Source of the DNA: Gemmatimonadota bacterium
Lineage (GTDB): Bacteria > Gemmatimonadota > Gemmatimonadetes > Longimicrobiales > Gaopeijiaceae
Reading direction: 5' to 3'
NCBI GenBank assembly: GCA_007126575.1
Contig: SLBA01000070.1
Span: forward strand, 1 to 63,245
DNA length: 63,245 nt
Shown piece after piece: positions 62,623 through 63,245 of the stretch. Numbering within the stretch: position 1 is the first letter of the stretch; each line of letters opens with the position of its first letter. Below the pieces are notes generated by a model that was not told the origin of the DNA, did not search any database, and saw only the letters and a list, made by a program, of their open reading frames with translations. The translations under genes were made by a program, and so were the position numbers.

Positions 62623-63186
62623 ATGGGCTGCCTGGCGCTGAACGCCTCATTCGAGCCCCTGACTCTCGTGGAACCCCGCCGGGCGATCCGGCTCGTGCTC
62701 GATCGCAAGGCCGAGATCCTCGAGGTCGACGAGCGCCGCCGATTCCGGTCGGAGCGCGACGAGTTCCCCTGCCCGACGGTGATCCGGCTGGTGCGCTACG
62801 TGCACGTGCCCCGTCGCTTCCGCCGCCAGGTCACCAACACCTTCCTGTTCGCGCGCGACGACTACACCTGCCAGTACTGCGGGCGACACCGGCGGCAGCT
62901 TCGCGGTCGCCAGTTCCTGACCCGCGACCACATCGTGCCGGTCTCCCGCGGGGGCGCAAACGACTGGGAGAACGTGGTCACCTCGTGCTCGCCCTGTAAC
63001 AACCGCAAGGCCAGCCGTACCCCGGAAGAGGCGCACATGCCCCTGCTGACCGTGCCGGGGGAGCCGAACTACGTGCACCTGGTGTGGGCGGTGCGACGGG
63101 TGACCCGCGCGCAGGCCAAGTACATCGAGATGTTCTACGGGGGCGAGGCGCTGCGGGCGATCGAGGGCAAGCGCGAACTGGCCTGA
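62623..63186 (+). CDS. HNH endonuclease
   Basis: A 187-residue protein with an N-terminal segment LALNASFEPLTLVEPRRAIRLVL typical of a widespread bacterial HNH family. The nuclease core is CQYCG, then TRDHIVPVSRGG (catalytic Asp-His), NVVTSCSPCNNRK, with four cysteines holding a structural zinc. Family members are annotated as HNH nucleases of unknown role and are often found as single chromosomal genes. ATG 62623 is chosen as GGAGGAG lies seven bases upstream, in preference to an in-frame GTG at 62602. Confidence 0.9.
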   Translation: MGCLALNASFEPLTLVEPRRAIRLVLDRKAEILEVDERRRFRSERDEFPCPTVIRLVRYVHVPRRFRRQVTNTFLFARDDYTCQYCGRHRRQLRGRQFLTRDHIVPVSRGGANDWENVVTSCSPCNNRKASRTPEEAHMPLLTVPGEPNYVHLVWAVRRVTRAQAKYIEMFYGGEALRAIEGKRELA

Positions 63187-63206
63187 GGCCGTTTCAGCCT
63201 GGCTGG

Positions 63207-63231
63207 CCCGGGGCCGTCTCAGCGCCCCGGG
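63207..63231. terminator. Hairpin after the HNH gene
   Basis: CCCGGGGC, nine-base loop, GCCCCGGG lies 21 bases after the HNH stop. The loop overlaps the second of two GGCCGTYTCAGC direct repeats (63188 and 63212). Confidence 0.6.
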
Positions 63232-63245
63232 GGCGAGAAGGGCCG

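Noticed and set aside
1-63245. tRNA, rRNA, CRISPR array, insertion sequence, prophage or toxin-antitoxin locus
   Set aside because: None was seen on reading. A tRNA or covariance-model scan was not possible, so a missed small RNA cannot be fully excluded.

Overview
The window is GC-rich (roughly 70 %), gene-dense, double-membrane bacterial chromosome. Evidence for an outer membrane is a TonB-dependent receptor, a small beta-barrel protein, several lipobox lipoproteins and Tat-exported enzymes. The mix of secreted M16, S9 and M28 peptidases, a very divergent class A penicillin-binding protein, a CcmH-like protein with a widened cysteine pair, a DUF6503-type lipoprotein and a solitary carB suggests Gemmatimonadota or a relative. 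That placement is inference from gene content; no rRNA is present to test it. I saw no tRNA, rRNA, insertion sequence, prophage, CRISPR array or integrase, so this reads as core or shell chromosome rather than an island.

Layout. 1-1124: end of a PHB-depolymerase-type esterase coupled to a small sensor-like protein. 1284-3131: membrane PAS histidine kinase. 3077-5717 (minus): PAP2 phosphatase and a membrane-anchored MutS-like ATPase. 5930-7267: DEAD-box helicase, ending at a strong hairpin. 7346-11310 (minus): Tat-exported glycosylasparaginase-type hydrolase, Tat-exported class V aminotransferase-fold protein and a DUF3179 lipoprotein. 11900-15294: TonB receptor, methyltransferase, YkvA-like protein. 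15401-17128: AGCS symporter. 17163-18505 (minus): outer-membrane protein and CopC-like protein, separated by a 250-base non-coding stretch rich in repeats. 18771-25525: group II decarboxylase, two lipoproteins, a GYF-like membrane protein with a possible leader ORF, and a glycosyltransferase-methyltransferase fusion. 25796-30811: secreted unknown, M16 peptidase pair, SRAP protein. 31005-39597: S9 peptidase, GGDEF-REC protein, M28 lipoprotein, class A PBP. 39592-42336 (minus): RlmI-like methyltransferase, cyanophycinase-like lipoprotein, NfuA. 42691-50306: glycyl-tRNA synthetase, NSS amino-acid transporter, zincin protease, unknown protein, endonuclease III and DsbD, the last five in one overlapping chain. 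50387-56012: HD hydrolase, tryptophanase, MetS-like microprotein, carB. 56048-63186: HDAC-family amidohydrolase, CcmH-like protein, methyltransferase, M24 peptidase, PriA, HNH nuclease.

The most interesting theme is amino-acid import and breakdown. A Na+-coupled NSS transporter (44131), a tryptophanase with tryptophan-type specificity residues coupled to an HD hydrolase (50387-52374), and a 36-residue MetS-like transporter subunit (52501) lie within 8.5 kb. The HD-tnaA promoter region has four TTCAG/CTGAA half-sites, and the leader of the transporter gene carries 13-base tandem repeats that also contain CTGAA. Other non-coding structure is concentrated at 11481-11731 (four AAAGTCC motifs about 60 bases apart) and 17917-18069 (14-base inverted repeat, hairpin, 19-base direct repeats). 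Starts are often GTG or TTG, and stop/start overlaps (ATGA, GTGA, TGATG) are frequent, indicating heavy translational coupling.
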